64,000 nt of DNA from Cyclobacteriaceae bacterium (lineage in GTDB: Bacteria; Bacteroidota; Bacteroidia; Cytophagales; Cyclobacteriaceae): positions 558,001 to 622,000 of the forward strand of contig CP075525.1 of NCBI GenBank assembly GCA_025808415.1. The letters run 5' to 3'. How positions within the stretch are numbered: the stretch's first letter is position 1; each line of letters starts with the position of its first letter. Under the pieces are notes generated by a model. It made no database searches, was not told where the DNA came from, and saw nothing but the letters and a program-made list of their open reading frames with translations. Both the position numbers and the translations under genes were made by a program. Positions 26,324 to 35,193 of the stretch are shown here, in pieces.

Positions 26324-26992
26324 ATGCTCAATAAAACCCGAGGTATAGTTTTTCGCTTTACCAAGTTTGGCGACACTTCCATTATTGTAAATGTGTTTAC
26401 CGAACAGTTCGGCCTGCAGGGTTATATCGTTAATGGCGTCCGAACATCATCGGCCAAAGGAAAAATAGCACTTTACCAGCCACTTACCCTATTGGATATG
26501 GTGGTGTACCACAAAGAAAATGCGCAGGTAAAGCGTATGAAAGAAGTGAAATGCCTGCACCAGTACCGCACCTTGCACGCTGATGTAAAAAAATCGGCCA
26601 TTGCCATGTTTTTGGCTGAACTGCTGAACAGGGCTGTAAAAGATGAAAGCCATGCACACGAATTATATGACTTTATATCCCACACATTGATCGGGCTGGA
26701 CGATGCTGAGAAGGATTTTGAAAATTTTCACCTGGTTTTTATGGTGAAGCTAAGCCGGTTACTCGGGTTTGGTGCCCACGATGTGCAGGAGGTGATCGGT
26801 CGAAGGATGGTTGACAGCACGTTGGAAGATTTGTTGACTGAACTTTTAGCAGCCGACTTTAACACTAATCTTTTCTTAACCGTGTTGCAGCGCAGAAATT
26901 TGCTGGATGTATTGCTGAACTTCTATAAAGATCACCTGGATTCGCCAGCGGAGTTTAAGTCCATTCCCGTTTTAAAGGAAATATTCGCGTAA
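26324..26992 (+). CDS. recO: DNA repair protein RecO
   Basis: A mediator that helps load RecA at gaps in the RecFOR pathway. The 222-residue protein has the N-terminal OB fold (NKTRGIVFRFTKFGDTSIIVNVFTEQFG) and the helical RecO_C domain. The zinc-finger cysteines found in some RecO proteins are not evident, which is common in this phylum. The start is the ATG directly after the promoter box. Confidence 0.92.
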   Translation: MLNKTRGIVFRFTKFGDTSIIVNVFTEQFGLQGYIVNGVRTSSAKGKIALYQPLTLLDMVVYHKENAQVKRMKEVKCLHQYRTLHADVKKSAIAMFLAELLNRAVKDESHAHELYDFISHTLIGLDDAEKDFENFHLVFMVKLSRLLGFGAHDVQEVIGRRMVDSTLEDLLTELLAADFNTNLFLTVLQRRNLLDVLLNFYKDHLDSPAEFKSIPVLKEIFA

Positions 26993-27020
26993 TTTGCCTT
27001 ACCTGAAATCTAAAATAATT

Positions 27021-27377
27021 ATGAAAGCATTGGTTTGTGAAGATGATAAGGTTGTGTTAAAGGTAATTGAAGTGGCCATGGCCGAAGAAGGGATTAAGGC
27101 GACTTTGGTTAACAATGGTCAAAAAGCATTGGACTTGCTGGCGCAAAACGATTATGATTTAATCGTTACCGATATTCATATGCCGTATGTAAATGGTGAT
27201 GCCGTGTTGGATTTCGTGCATAAGGGGCAAGGCAAAAAGACACCCGTTATTATGATCTCGTCTGATAGCCAGGAGGAGGTTGTGACCATGGCACTAAACT
27301 CAGGCGTTCATGCCTTTGTTTCCAAACCTGTTAGTGTTGAGCGTTTGCGAAAAGTTATCCGTGAGGTAAGGGGTTAG
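27021..27377 (+). CDS. Stand-alone response regulator receiver protein
   Basis: A 118-residue CheY-like single receiver domain. The acidic pocket is E7-D8-D9, the phosphoacceptor is D51 (IVTDIHMP), the switch serine is S80 and the conserved lysine is K102 (VSKPVS). No output domain is present, so it should act by protein contact. No kinase is encoded next to it on the same strand; the pair downstream is convergent. Its 3' end overlaps that regulator's gene by 23 bases. Confidence 0.9.
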   Translation: MKALVCEDDKVVLKVIEVAMAEEGIKATLVNNGQKALDLLAQNDYDLIVTDIHMPYVNGDAVLDFVHKGQGKKTPVIMISSDSQEEVVTMALNSGVHAFVSKPVSVERLRKVIREVRG

Positions 27378-28065
27378 CCACCGGGTCGATTTCCAGTTTA
27401 AACCCAACCCCGTGATAATTCACAATCTGAACGGAGGGGTCATCTTTTAAATATTTACGCAGCTTGGAGATAAACACATCCATGCTGCGACCTAAAAAGT
27501 AATCATCATCGCCCCATACCGCTTTAAGGATCTCATCGCGTTTCAGTACACGGTCGCGGTGCATGAATAACAGCCTGAGCACTTCCGCTTCACGCGATGT
27601 GAGCGTGCGTTCACCCACGTGGTTTTTCAATTTGAAGTTGGCATAATCAAAAAGATAAATGCCCAGGGAAATGGTTTTTTCCGGTGCGGTTGCTGCTTTC
27701 GCACGTTTAAGGAATACCTCTACCCGGCAAAACAGTTCTTCGAGGCTAAAGGGTTTGGTAATGTAGTCATCGGCACCGGTGTTAAAGCCCTCCAGTTTGT
27801 CTTCTGTCATGGTTTTGGCTGTAAGAAACAGAATGGGAACATCGCGATCGTGCTCACGTATGGCGCGTGCCAGGCTGAACCCATCTTTTTTAGGCATCAT
27901 CACATCCAGAATGCAAAGCTGGAATTTTTGTTCATGAAAAAATTTCAATCCCTCTTCGCCATCACGCCCCAAGGTTACAGCGTAGCCTTTGGTGCCCAGG
28001 TTATCCTGAATAACGAACCCCAGGTTCGGATCGTCTTCAACAACAAGTATGGAGGGTTTACTCAT
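27355..28065 (-). CDS. OmpR-family response regulator (RprY-like)
   Basis: The 236-residue DNA-binding regulator has a receiver domain with phosphoacceptor D54 (CILDVMMPKKDG) and K104 (ITKPFS). A winged-helix output domain follows at about 130-225 (LTSREAEVLRLLFMHRDRVLKRDEILKAVWG, then RSMDVFISKLRKYL). The start overlaps the histidine kinase stop as ATGA, so the pair forms one unit. Kinase and regulator together resemble the Bacteroides RprX-RprY pair, but the signal and targets are unknown. Confidence 0.93.
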   Translation of the reverse strand: MSKPSILVVEDDPNLGFVIQDNLGTKGYAVTLGRDGEEGLKFFHEQKFQLCILDVMMPKKDGFSLARAIREHDRDVPILFLTAKTMTEDKLEGFNTGADDYITKPFSLEELFCRVEVFLKRAKAATAPEKTISLGIYLFDYANFKLKNHVGERTLTSREAEVLRLLFMHRDRVLKRDEILKAVWGDDDYFLGRSMDVFISKLRKYLKDDPSVQIVNYHGVGFKLEIDPVANPLPHG

Positions 28066-29330
28066 GTGGTTGGTAATAATATGGTGAATGCGCAGCCATT
28101 TCCGGGCTCACTGGTCACGGTAATCCTTCCACGATGGGCCTCTACAATTTGTTTCACATAATGCAGGCCGAGGCCGAAACCTTTTACATCGTGCACGTTT
28201 CCGGTAGGCACACGATAAAATTTCTGGAAAATCCTTCGTTTGTTTTCATCGCTTATACCAATGCCATTATCCTCAACGGTTAGGGAAAGTACTTCTCCTT
28301 TCAATTCGGTTCGTATGGTTATGGAAGGTTTATCAGTACAATACTTAATGGCGTTATCAAGCAAATTAAAAATTACATTGGTAAGGTGATGCTTGTCGGC
28401 TTGAAGGTTAGCGGAGACAGCCGATAAGTTCAACTGGATTGAACCCTGTTTTTCCCGTAATGCAAGGCCGATGCTCTGGACTACTTCCTGTATAAGCTCG
28501 TGCAGGTTAACTACCTCTTTCTTTAGTCCAACATCTTCTTTGTCCAGTTTAGCCATTTGCAACACACGTTCAACGTGCTGCTTCAGGCGTCTATTTTCAT
28601 TTTCAATGATGGTAGCATACTGCAATAAGCGCTCGGGTTGTTGGATGATGTTGGTGTCCTTCAACACTTCGGTAGAAACGGCAATGGTTGAGATGGGTGT
28701 TTTGAATTCGTGCGTCATGTTGTTGATAAAGTCTTTCTGTATTTCAGAAAGACGTTTCTGTTTGAGGATCACAAATAAGGTATATCCGAAAAACACGATC
28801 ACGATCAGTAGCACAGCCGTTGAAAACGACCAAATACCCATTTGGTTTAGTATCTGCGCTTCGCGGTTCGGGAAATGAACCCCAAAATAATAACCGGCAT
28901 CGGCCCACTTGGGCAGGTTTGGATTTTGTTCACGTTTGCTGGCCTTGTCGCTTAGTTTAACATAATTGCCGTAAACCATTTTTTCATGTGTGCAATCGTA
29001 TATGCCGTATTCAAAGTCGGCCTGTATGTTTCGCCTTTCAAATTCCGAGCGCAGCAGAAACTCCAGCAGGCTTGCATCAATTTCACTGTTTACCATTACC
29101 ACATAGTAATTGGTAGAAATTTGTTTTACCGGGTTGTTGGCGGGCGAAGGTGTGTTGTTCAAGGAAAAGATTTGTGTGGCTACATTAATTAATGCCGTAT
29201 TCACTTGCCGGTCAAACTCTGCTTCTTTTAAACCGAAGGCACGCTTAACCCAATAAACCTGGGTAACCGAAATGCCCAGAATGCTAATGGTAGCCAGCAC
29301 AACAATAAGCCTGATGGTGGAACTTTTCAC
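28062..29330 (-). CDS. Membrane sensor histidine kinase (RprX-like)
   Basis: The 422-residue kinase has membrane helices at about 8-26 and 166-188 around a periplasmic domain of some 140 residues. The phosphorylated histidine is H207 in NNMTHEFKTPIST. The ATP-binding domain has the N box NVIFNLLDNAIKYC, DNGIGIS and GFGLGLHYVKQIV. No HAMP domain is evident between helix two and the dimerisation helix. Translation appears to start at GTG 29330. TACTTTTA just upstream is a possible -7 box. Confidence 0.93.
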   Translation of the reverse strand: MKSSTIRLIVVLATISILGISVTQVYWVKRAFGLKEAEFDRQVNTALINVATQIFSLNNTPSPANNPVKQISTNYYVVMVNSEIDASLLEFLLRSEFERRNIQADFEYGIYDCTHEKMVYGNYVKLSDKASKREQNPNLPKWADAGYYFGVHFPNREAQILNQMGIWSFSTAVLLIVIVFFGYTLFVILKQKRLSEIQKDFINNMTHEFKTPISTIAVSTEVLKDTNIIQQPERLLQYATIIENENRRLKQHVERVLQMAKLDKEDVGLKKEVVNLHELIQEVVQSIGLALREKQGSIQLNLSAVSANLQADKHHLTNVIFNLLDNAIKYCTDKPSITIRTELKGEVLSLTVEDNGIGISDENKRRIFQKFYRVPTGNVHDVKGFGLGLHYVKQIVEAHRGRITVTSEPGNGCAFTILLPTT

Positions 29331-29484
29331 ATGTTAAAAGTACAAGGAAAATTTGCCAGGAAACAGGGTTTAACAAGTCGTTAACATTTTTTGGCAACTT
29401 GTTAACACATGGTTTTGAAAGGAATGCCGTGGTTTGAGGCATCGATCGAGTAGTTAAATGTTTCAACTAAACCAATTAAGTCCA

Positions 29485-29895
29485 ATGAAAAAAACTATGA
29501 TTTTAATGCTGGCCACCATAGTAGCAGTGGTTGCCGTAGCCCAACAACTGGCTGTAGTAACCAGCCCATTACCGGCAACAACAGCCGATGCAGCTTTTGC
29601 CTGGAATGAAACCCTTTATGATTTCGGTAAGATCAAATTGAATGAACCGGTAGCCCACACGTTCACCTTCACCAATTCCGGAGATGAACCGCTGCTAATT
29701 GCAACCGTTCAGGCCTCGTGTGGTTGCACTGTTACAGAGTATACCAAAGACCCGATTCCGTCCGGAGGAAAAGGTTTTGTTAAGGCTACCTACAACGCAG
29801 CTAAGGCTGGTGTGTTTTCCAAAACGGTAACCGTTACAGCAAACACCTCTGAAAGTACAGTGTTGCTCACTATTAAAGGTGAAGTGATGGAGTGA
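29485..29895 (+). CDS. DUF1573 exported protein
   Basis: A 136-residue exported protein with signal peptide (MKKTMILMLATIVAVVAVAQ). The domain is DUF1573, an ASPM/SPD-2/Hydin-like immunoglobulin fold with HTFTFTNSGDEPLLIATVQASCGCT. The paired cysteines in SCGCT are the family hallmark. Such proteins are abundant in Bacteroidota, and their function is not known. I chose the ATG at 29485 because it starts the signal peptide. A strong terminator follows. Confidence 0.88.
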   Translation: MKKTMILMLATIVAVVAVAQQLAVVTSPLPATTADAAFAWNETLYDFGKIKLNEPVAHTFTFTNSGDEPLLIATVQASCGCTVTEYTKDPIPSGGKGFVKATYNAAKAGVFSKTVTVTANTSESTVLLTIKGEVME

Positions 29896-29922
29896 TTTTT
29901 TCATCCGGTATTTTTCTGAGTC

Positions 29923-29952
29923 ATCGCGGCCTTGGGCCGCGATTTCTTTTTT
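29923..29952 (+). terminator. Intrinsic terminator after the DUF1573 gene
   Basis: A GC-rich nine-base stem (ATCGCGGCC at 29923-29931 with GGCCGCGAT at 29935-29943) has a three-base loop and is followed by TTCTTTTTT. Confidence 0.9.
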
Positions 29953-29990
29953 CTACCTCACAACTGTTAGCGAAAACAGCGTTCCATTTC

Positions 29991-30023
29991 TTTGGAATAT
30001 CTGCCCAGTAGGAATTAGATTTG
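29991..30023 (+). promoter_or_regulatory. Promoter of ppc (leaderless configuration)
   Basis: TTTG at 29991-29994, a 21-base spacer and TAGATTTG at 30016-30023, both full consensus matches. The ppc ATG at 30027 begins three bases after the box. The in-frame TTG at 30021 lies within the box and is unlikely to be a start. Confidence 0.65.
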
Positions 30024-30026
30024 TTC

Positions 30027-32570
30027 ATGGCTTCAGCTTTCGATCAAATCGTTTCAACTCGGTATCACATCTATAACAGTCTTTTCCTGAACCTGCCGTT
30101 CAGTAAAATATACCGAACGGGCACGCTATTGCCCTTTGTTCAGCAATACGCAGAAGAGGGATTTGAAAAGCGTAAAGATCCGCAGGAAATTATGGAAAAT
30201 TTTTTTGCCGACTTTGCCCCAAAAGCCTCCCCTGAAGAAAGGTTCGATTTGTTGTTCAGCTTCATCCAATATGCCGAACGTCAAGTGGTGCTTTTTGATT
30301 CCATAGAAGATGCTGCCTTTGACAAAGTAAACGACCTGCATGGGAAAGGTACAGTATCTGCCTTGTTGGTACGTGCAGCGTCTGATGAGAAAAAGGAAAA
30401 GCTTAGAAAGAAACTTGAAGAATTTAGTGTGCGGGTGGTGTTAACGGCACATCCCACGCAGTTTTATCCCGGCAACGTGCTGGCGATAATCAACGACCTT
30501 GAAGAAGCCATCCGTGAAGATGATCTTGCCGGTATAAACCAATTGCTGCAGCAACTTGGTAAAACCCCCATTATTAACCGGGAGAAACCTACGCCCTTCG
30601 AAGAAGCGGTAAGTTTGTGCTGGTACCTGGAAAATGTTTTCTATCATGCCGCGCCCCAAATTGTGAGCCGATTGCTCAGGGAATTGCAGGTGCCCGTTAC
30701 CGCGTGGAAAAACTTCAATTTATTCCGCATTGGGTTTTGGCCGGGTGGCGATCGTGACGGGAACCCATTTGTAACACACGATATTACATTGAAGGTAGCG
30801 GCTAGGTTAAGAGAAACTATTCTCAAATGCTATCACCGTGATCTTCGCATGCTCAGGCGCAGGTTAACCTTCCGTGGTGTTGATAACCTTATTGTGGAGG
30901 CAGAACGTAAAGTGTATGAAGCCATTTATGTTGACGGTAAGGGATACCAGCAAGCTGATGAGCTTTTGACAGACTTGTTTCGCATTCGGGAAACAATTGA
31001 AGCAGACCATGAGGGATTGTTCCTCAACCAGCTCGATGCATTTATTGTGAAAGTAAGCATGTTCGGATTCTTTTTTGCCAGCATGGATATCCGCCAGGAC
31101 AGCCGTAAGAACCAACTGGCATGGGACGAATTGCTGAGGATAAACAAGGTAAAGCATGTTGATTCGCTTTCGGAAGAACAGAAGATCAAACTCATTCTCA
31201 AGACCAAGATTGATCTGCGGAAAGCCAACGTGAAAGACCCTTTTGTGCGTGAGCTGATTGATTCAGTATTTAGTATTGAAAAAATCCAAAATCAAAATGG
31301 GACACAAGGTTGCCACCGTTACGTAATCAGCAACTGCGGCAGCGCACGCGATGTAATCAATGTGTTTCAATTAGCCCGGTTGGCCATCGGCACCAAACAA
31401 GGATTGGCGCTTGACATTGTGCCGTTGTTTGAAACCATTGATGATCTGAAGCATGCAGGAGAGGTGATGGAGACCTTGTACGCCATACCCGAGTACCAAA
31501 AACATTTACAGAAACGCGGAAGCCGGCAGACGATTATGCTTGGCTTTTCAGACGGCACGAAGGATGGTGGCTACCTACGCGCCAACTGGTCCATCTTTCG
31601 GGCGAAAGAGAACCTCACCCGTATTTCGCGCAAACATGGTATAACGGTTTTATTTTTTGATGGAAGAGGAGGGCCACCCGCACGCGGAGGAGGAAATACG
31701 CATGATTTTTATGCTTCATTAGGAAGCTCCATTGAAGATCATGAAGTGCAACTTACCGTTCAGGGGCAAACCATCAGCTCAAATTTCGGCAAAGTTACTT
31801 CCTGCAGGTTTAACCTTGAACAATTGCTTTCGGCTGGCATTGAGCAGGATGTATTCGGTGAAGAGTCGGGGGACCTCACGGCAGAAGACAAGGCCTTGTT
31901 GGATTCATTTGCTGATGCCGGCTACCGGTCATACCTCGGGTTGAAACTGCACGAGAAATTTGTGCCCTACCTTGAAAAAATTACACCGCTATCGTTTTTT
32001 GGGGAAACCAACATCGGGTCGCGGCCGGTAAAACGAAATGCATCGGATGGATTGAAGTTTGAAGACCTTAGGGCCATACCTTTTGTAGGTGCGTGGGCAC
32101 AAATGAAGCAGAACATCCCCGGGTTTTATGGCGTGGGCTCAGCGCTGGAGGAAATGAAAAGCCAGGGCCAGTTCACTAAACTGAAAAATCTATACAGGCG
32201 TTCGTTGTTCTTCCGCACCTTGCTGGCCAATAGTATGATGTCGCTTACCAAAACGTATTACCCGGCCACCCGGTACCTTTCCAACGATGAGGAGTTCGGT
32301 GCATTCTGGAACCTGATGTTCGATGAGTTTGAGCGTTCGCGCAAGCGCGTATTGGAGGTAGCCTCATTGGATGAGTTGATGGAAAACAACCCCGTAAACC
32401 GTGCATCGGTAAAACTGCGCGAGCGCATTGTAATGCCATTGATTGTTATGCAACAATTTGCGTTACAACGGTTAAGGAGCGGTGCGGATAAAAAATATAC
32501 CGCACACTATCAAAAGCTGGTGCTGCGTTGCATGTTTGGAATTATAAATGCCGCGCGAAATTCAGCATGA
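30027..32570 (+). CDS. ppc: Phosphoenolpyruvate carboxylase, divergent form
   Basis: Adds bicarbonate to PEP to give oxaloacetate and so refills the TCA cycle. The 847-residue protein has the catalytic histidine block VVLTAHPTQFYPG, the FWPGGDRDGNPFVT block and DGRGGPPARGGGNTHDF, then LTVQGQTISSNFGK. Compared with the classic enzyme, HPTE reads HPTQ, the second GRGG of the arginine loop reads ARGG, and the C-terminus is ARNSA in place of xNTG. It belongs to the divergent group seen in Cytophagales. I judge it active because the core catalytic residues remain. Confidence 0.9.
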   Translation: MASAFDQIVSTRYHIYNSLFLNLPFSKIYRTGTLLPFVQQYAEEGFEKRKDPQEIMENFFADFAPKASPEERFDLLFSFIQYAERQVVLFDSIEDAAFDKVNDLHGKGTVSALLVRAASDEKKEKLRKKLEEFSVRVVLTAHPTQFYPGNVLAIINDLEEAIREDDLAGINQLLQQLGKTPIINREKPTPFEEAVSLCWYLENVFYHAAPQIVSRLLRELQVPVTAWKNFNLFRIGFWPGGDRDGNPFVTHDITLKVAARLRETILKCYHRDLRMLRRRLTFRGVDNLIVEAERKVYEAIYVDGKGYQQADELLTDLFRIRETIEADHEGLFLNQLDAFIVKVSMFGFFFASMDIRQDSRKNQLAWDELLRINKVKHVDSLSEEQKIKLILKTKIDLRKANVKDPFVRELIDSVFSIEKIQNQNGTQGCHRYVISNCGSARDVINVFQLARLAIGTKQGLALDIVPLFETIDDLKHAGEVMETLYAIPEYQKHLQKRGSRQTIMLGFSDGTKDGGYLRANWSIFRAKENLTRISRKHGITVLFFDGRGGPPARGGGNTHDFYASLGSSIEDHEVQLTVQGQTISSNFGKVTSCRFNLEQLLSAGIEQDVFGEESGDLTAEDKALLDSFADAGYRSYLGLKLHEKFVPYLEKITPLSFFGETNIGSRPVKRNASDGLKFEDLRAIPFVGAWAQMKQNIPGFYGVGSALEEMKSQGQFTKLKNLYRRSLFFRTLLANSMMSLTKTYYPATRYLSNDEEFGAFWNLMFDEFERSRKRVLEVASLDELMENNPVNRASVKLRERIVMPLIVMQQFALQRLRSGADKKYTAHYQKLVLRCMFGIINAARNSA

Positions 32571-32634
32571 TTGGAAGAACAGCTTAAAAAATTAAGTCAG
32601 TCATGCTCATTTATACAGAATGCTTTTATTAAGG

Positions 32635-33348
32635 TCAAATCCTTTTTCCACGCATTACCCGGATTGGGGAGCCTTCGGCCAGAAATACAGAAACCGGTTT
32701 TTCAGTTGAAAGGAATGCAAACTCTTCACCGTATACACCGGCAAAGTCAACATTAACGGTATAGTTTTTAACAGGATAAATTTCCCACTGAGGATGCTCA
32801 ACCTGGTATTCGGAGGTTTTATACGGGTTGATTTTCGTGTACCCCCAGTAATGTTCTGTAATAAATTCTGCCTCACTACCGGTTTCCAAAGGAACGGATT
32901 TTGTCTGCGCCTGTACGGCAAAAGTATTCCAGGTTGATTTTTTCCAACGGTATTCAACATGCAGTGTATCGCCTTCTGTTTTCCACTTGTGCTGCATGGG
33001 CATAGTCTCGTAATGCTCACCATACAGCGTATTGGCTACAAACGTTAAGGCATGTTTGGGAACAATTTCCTTTATAAATACCACGCCCCGTTTCCATTCA
33101 TCCTGGTCACGATAGCGTACATAAAAACGAAGGTTTACTTCTTCAAAGTTGACGTGAAGGGGAACTTTGATACCCAACACACGGGTATTCAGAAACATGA
33201 ACCCAACCAGGCTAACATAACAGGTATTGTTCCATACATCCAGCGCTGTTTTGGCGGGCATGAATGGCAAGAGCAACTCCGGCCTTACCGCATAATTAGC
33301 CATGGCCAGCTTTCGCCATTCGGCCTTAAGGAAGGTTGAAGCCGCCAT
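32635..33348 (-). CDS. DUF2071 (YqjF-like) protein
   Basis: The 237-residue protein matches the DUF2071 family: FLKAEWRKLAMANYAVRPELLLPFMP, then VSLVGFMFLNTRVLGI and NLRFYVRYRDQDEWKRGVVF. These proteins have a fold like acetoacetate decarboxylase and no established reaction. I chose the ATG at 33348; the only longer alternative is a TTG that overlaps the SOD gene. It follows the SOD gene by seven bases and may share its transcript. Confidence 0.88.
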   Translation of the reverse strand: MAASTFLKAEWRKLAMANYAVRPELLLPFMPAKTALDVWNNTCYVSLVGFMFLNTRVLGIKVPLHVNFEEVNLRFYVRYRDQDEWKRGVVFIKEIVPKHALTFVANTLYGEHYETMPMQHKWKTEGDTLHVEYRWKKSTWNTFAVQAQTKSVPLETGSEAEFITEHYWGYTKINPYKTSEYQVEHPQWEIYPVKNYTVNVDFAGVYGEEFAFLSTEKPVSVFLAEGSPIRVMRGKRI

Positions 33349-33355
33349 GTGCTTT

Positions 33356-34102
33356 TTACTGAAGTCGGCTGGAAACAAAATCCCAGTCCACTGTACTCCA
33401 CCAATTATTTATATACTCGTTGCGTTTATTCTGGTACTTTAAATAGTAGGCGTGCTCCCAAACGTCAATGGCCAATAACGGGGTTCCTTTAAAATCGCTG
33501 ATGTCCATCAGGGGGTTGTCTTGATTTGGCGTGGAGCCAATTTTTAGTACCCCATTATCGTTTACCAACCAGGCCCAGCCTGATCCGAAGCGTGTTATCG
33601 CGGCCGTAGTAAATTGTTCTTTGAATTTTTCAAATGACTCAAAACTTCCGTTGAAGGCATCAGCCAGTTTACCGGAAGGTATGCCGCCTCCGCCCGGCTT
33701 CATTACCTGCCAAAAGAAATTATGGTTCCAGGCACCGCCACCATTGTTACGTGCTTTAGCGGAAAGCTTTGAGGTGTTGGCAAAAAACTCAGCTTCCGTA
33801 CCGAAGGATATTTTTTCTTCGGCAATCGCATCGTTTACATTTTTTATGTAAGCAGCATGGTGCTTATTGTAGTGAATGTCCATAGTGGTGGCATCAATGC
33901 TCGGTTCCAATGCAGCATAATCGTAAGGCAGTTTTATTTGGGCAAATGCTAAGGAGGCATTTGCTGTAGTGTTATTTTCTGCTGCTTCTTCAGCAGTTTT
34001 GTTTGAACAGCTTGTTGTGATAATGGCCGGCATACCAATAGAGGTTAGTACGGTTGCTTTTATGGTGGTTTGAACGAATTTCCTGCGGTTGGTTTTTTTC
34101 AT
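33356..34102 (-). CDS. sodB: Exported Fe/Mn superoxide dismutase
   Basis: Converts superoxide to oxygen and hydrogen peroxide. The 248-residue protein has an N-terminal extension of about 55 residues. It contains a twin-arginine signal (NRRKFVQTTIKATVLTSIG) and a cysteine in a weak lipobox-like context (TTSCSN), so Tat export and possibly lipid anchoring are expected. The metal ligands lie in MDIHYNKHHAAYI, WNHNFFW and DVWEHAYYL. The WQVMKPGGGG region is typical of the Fe/Mn family. Metal choice is not certain. Confidence 0.92.
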   Translation of the reverse strand: MKKTNRRKFVQTTIKATVLTSIGMPAIITTSCSNKTAEEAAENNTTANASLAFAQIKLPYDYAALEPSIDATTMDIHYNKHHAAYIKNVNDAIAEEKISFGTEAEFFANTSKLSAKARNNGGGAWNHNFFWQVMKPGGGGIPSGKLADAFNGSFESFEKFKEQFTTAAITRFGSGWAWLVNDNGVLKIGSTPNQDNPLMDISDFKGTPLLAIDVWEHAYYLKYQNKRNEYINNWWSTVDWDFVSSRLQ

Positions 34103-34205
34103 GGCAATTTCATTTAGTGAGTGCAAAGCCCCGGTTGGGGAATTTAAGGCGGAAGTAAATTTACCTAAAAATCCTTAGCTTGCAGATGGTCTTAACACCA
34201 ACGGT

Positions 34206-35180
34206 ATGAGCGAAATACTTTATGATGAAGTTCCTTCCCTTGACCTGGCCGATTTTACCAGCGGGGATGAAGCGAAGAAGAAAAAATTTGTAGCCGATTT
34301 AGGCGCAGCCTATAATAATATCGGTTTTGTAGCTATAAAAAATCATTACCTCACCGATGACTTATCGGCTAAACTTTACGATGTGATCAAAGGGTTTTTT
34401 GCCTTGCCCGATCAGGTTAAGCAGAAGTATGAAATTCCGGGTTTGGCCGGCCAGCGGGGTTATATCGGAAAAGGTAAGGAGCATGCCAAAGGCCGTAATA
34501 CAGGTGATTTAAAAGAATTTTATCACATTGGTCAGGAGGTTGAGGACGATGACCCGATCAAGAAGGAATACCCGGCAAACGTTTGGCCTGATGAACTACC
34601 CGAGTTTAAGGCGATTGGGTTAGAAGTTTATCGCAGGTTGGAGAAAACCGGAGTGCACATGCTGCGCGCAATTGCGTTGTACCTGGGCTTGCCTGAAAAT
34701 TATTTTGATGCGAAGGTCCGTCATGGTAATAGTATTCTGCGCCCTATCCATTATTTCCCTATTGAAAACCCGGATGCCGTGCCTGCTGATGCCGTTCGGG
34801 CTGCGGAACATGGCGATATAAACCTGATCACCTTGCTGATGGGCGCCAGTGCGGATGGGTTACAAGTGTTACGAAGAGATGGAAAGTGGATTCCGATTAC
34901 GGCTTTACCTGAACAATTGGTGGTGAATGTTGGTGATATGCTGGAGCGCCACACCAATAAGAAGTTGAAATCTACAATTCATCGTGTGGTCAACCCCCCG
35001 AAAGAAAAGATGAATACCCCCCGGTACTCAATACCTTTCTTCATGCATCCGCGTAGCGAAATGAACTTGGCTGCTTTGCCCGGCTGTGTGGATGCTGAGC
35101 ATCCAAAACTGTGGCCTGATATTACGGCTGGTGAATTTTTGGATGAGCGTTTGGCTGAAATTGGTTTGAAGAAAAAATAA
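34206..35180 (+). CDS. 2OG-Fe(II) oxygenase (isopenicillin N synthase family)
   Basis: A 324-residue non-haem iron dioxygenase. It has the DIOX_N domain (VPSLDLADFTSGDEAKKKKF), the iron triad in AEHGDINLITLLMG (H and D) and KSTIHRVV (H), and the 2-oxoglutarate arginine in RYSIPFF. RGYIGKGKEHAKG is the usual N-terminal block. Bacterial members act on varied substrates and none is indicated here. The chromate transporter gene starts 13 bases later. Confidence 0.9.
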   Translation: MSEILYDEVPSLDLADFTSGDEAKKKKFVADLGAAYNNIGFVAIKNHYLTDDLSAKLYDVIKGFFALPDQVKQKYEIPGLAGQRGYIGKGKEHAKGRNTGDLKEFYHIGQEVEDDDPIKKEYPANVWPDELPEFKAIGLEVYRRLEKTGVHMLRAIALYLGLPENYFDAKVRHGNSILRPIHYFPIENPDAVPADAVRAAEHGDINLITLLMGASADGLQVLRRDGKWIPITALPEQLVVNVGDMLERHTNKKLKSTIHRVVNPPKEKMNTPRYSIPFFMHPRSEMNLAALPGCVDAEHPKLWPDITAGEFLDERLAEIGLKKK

Positions 35181-35193
35181 CCTTCAGGAGCGC

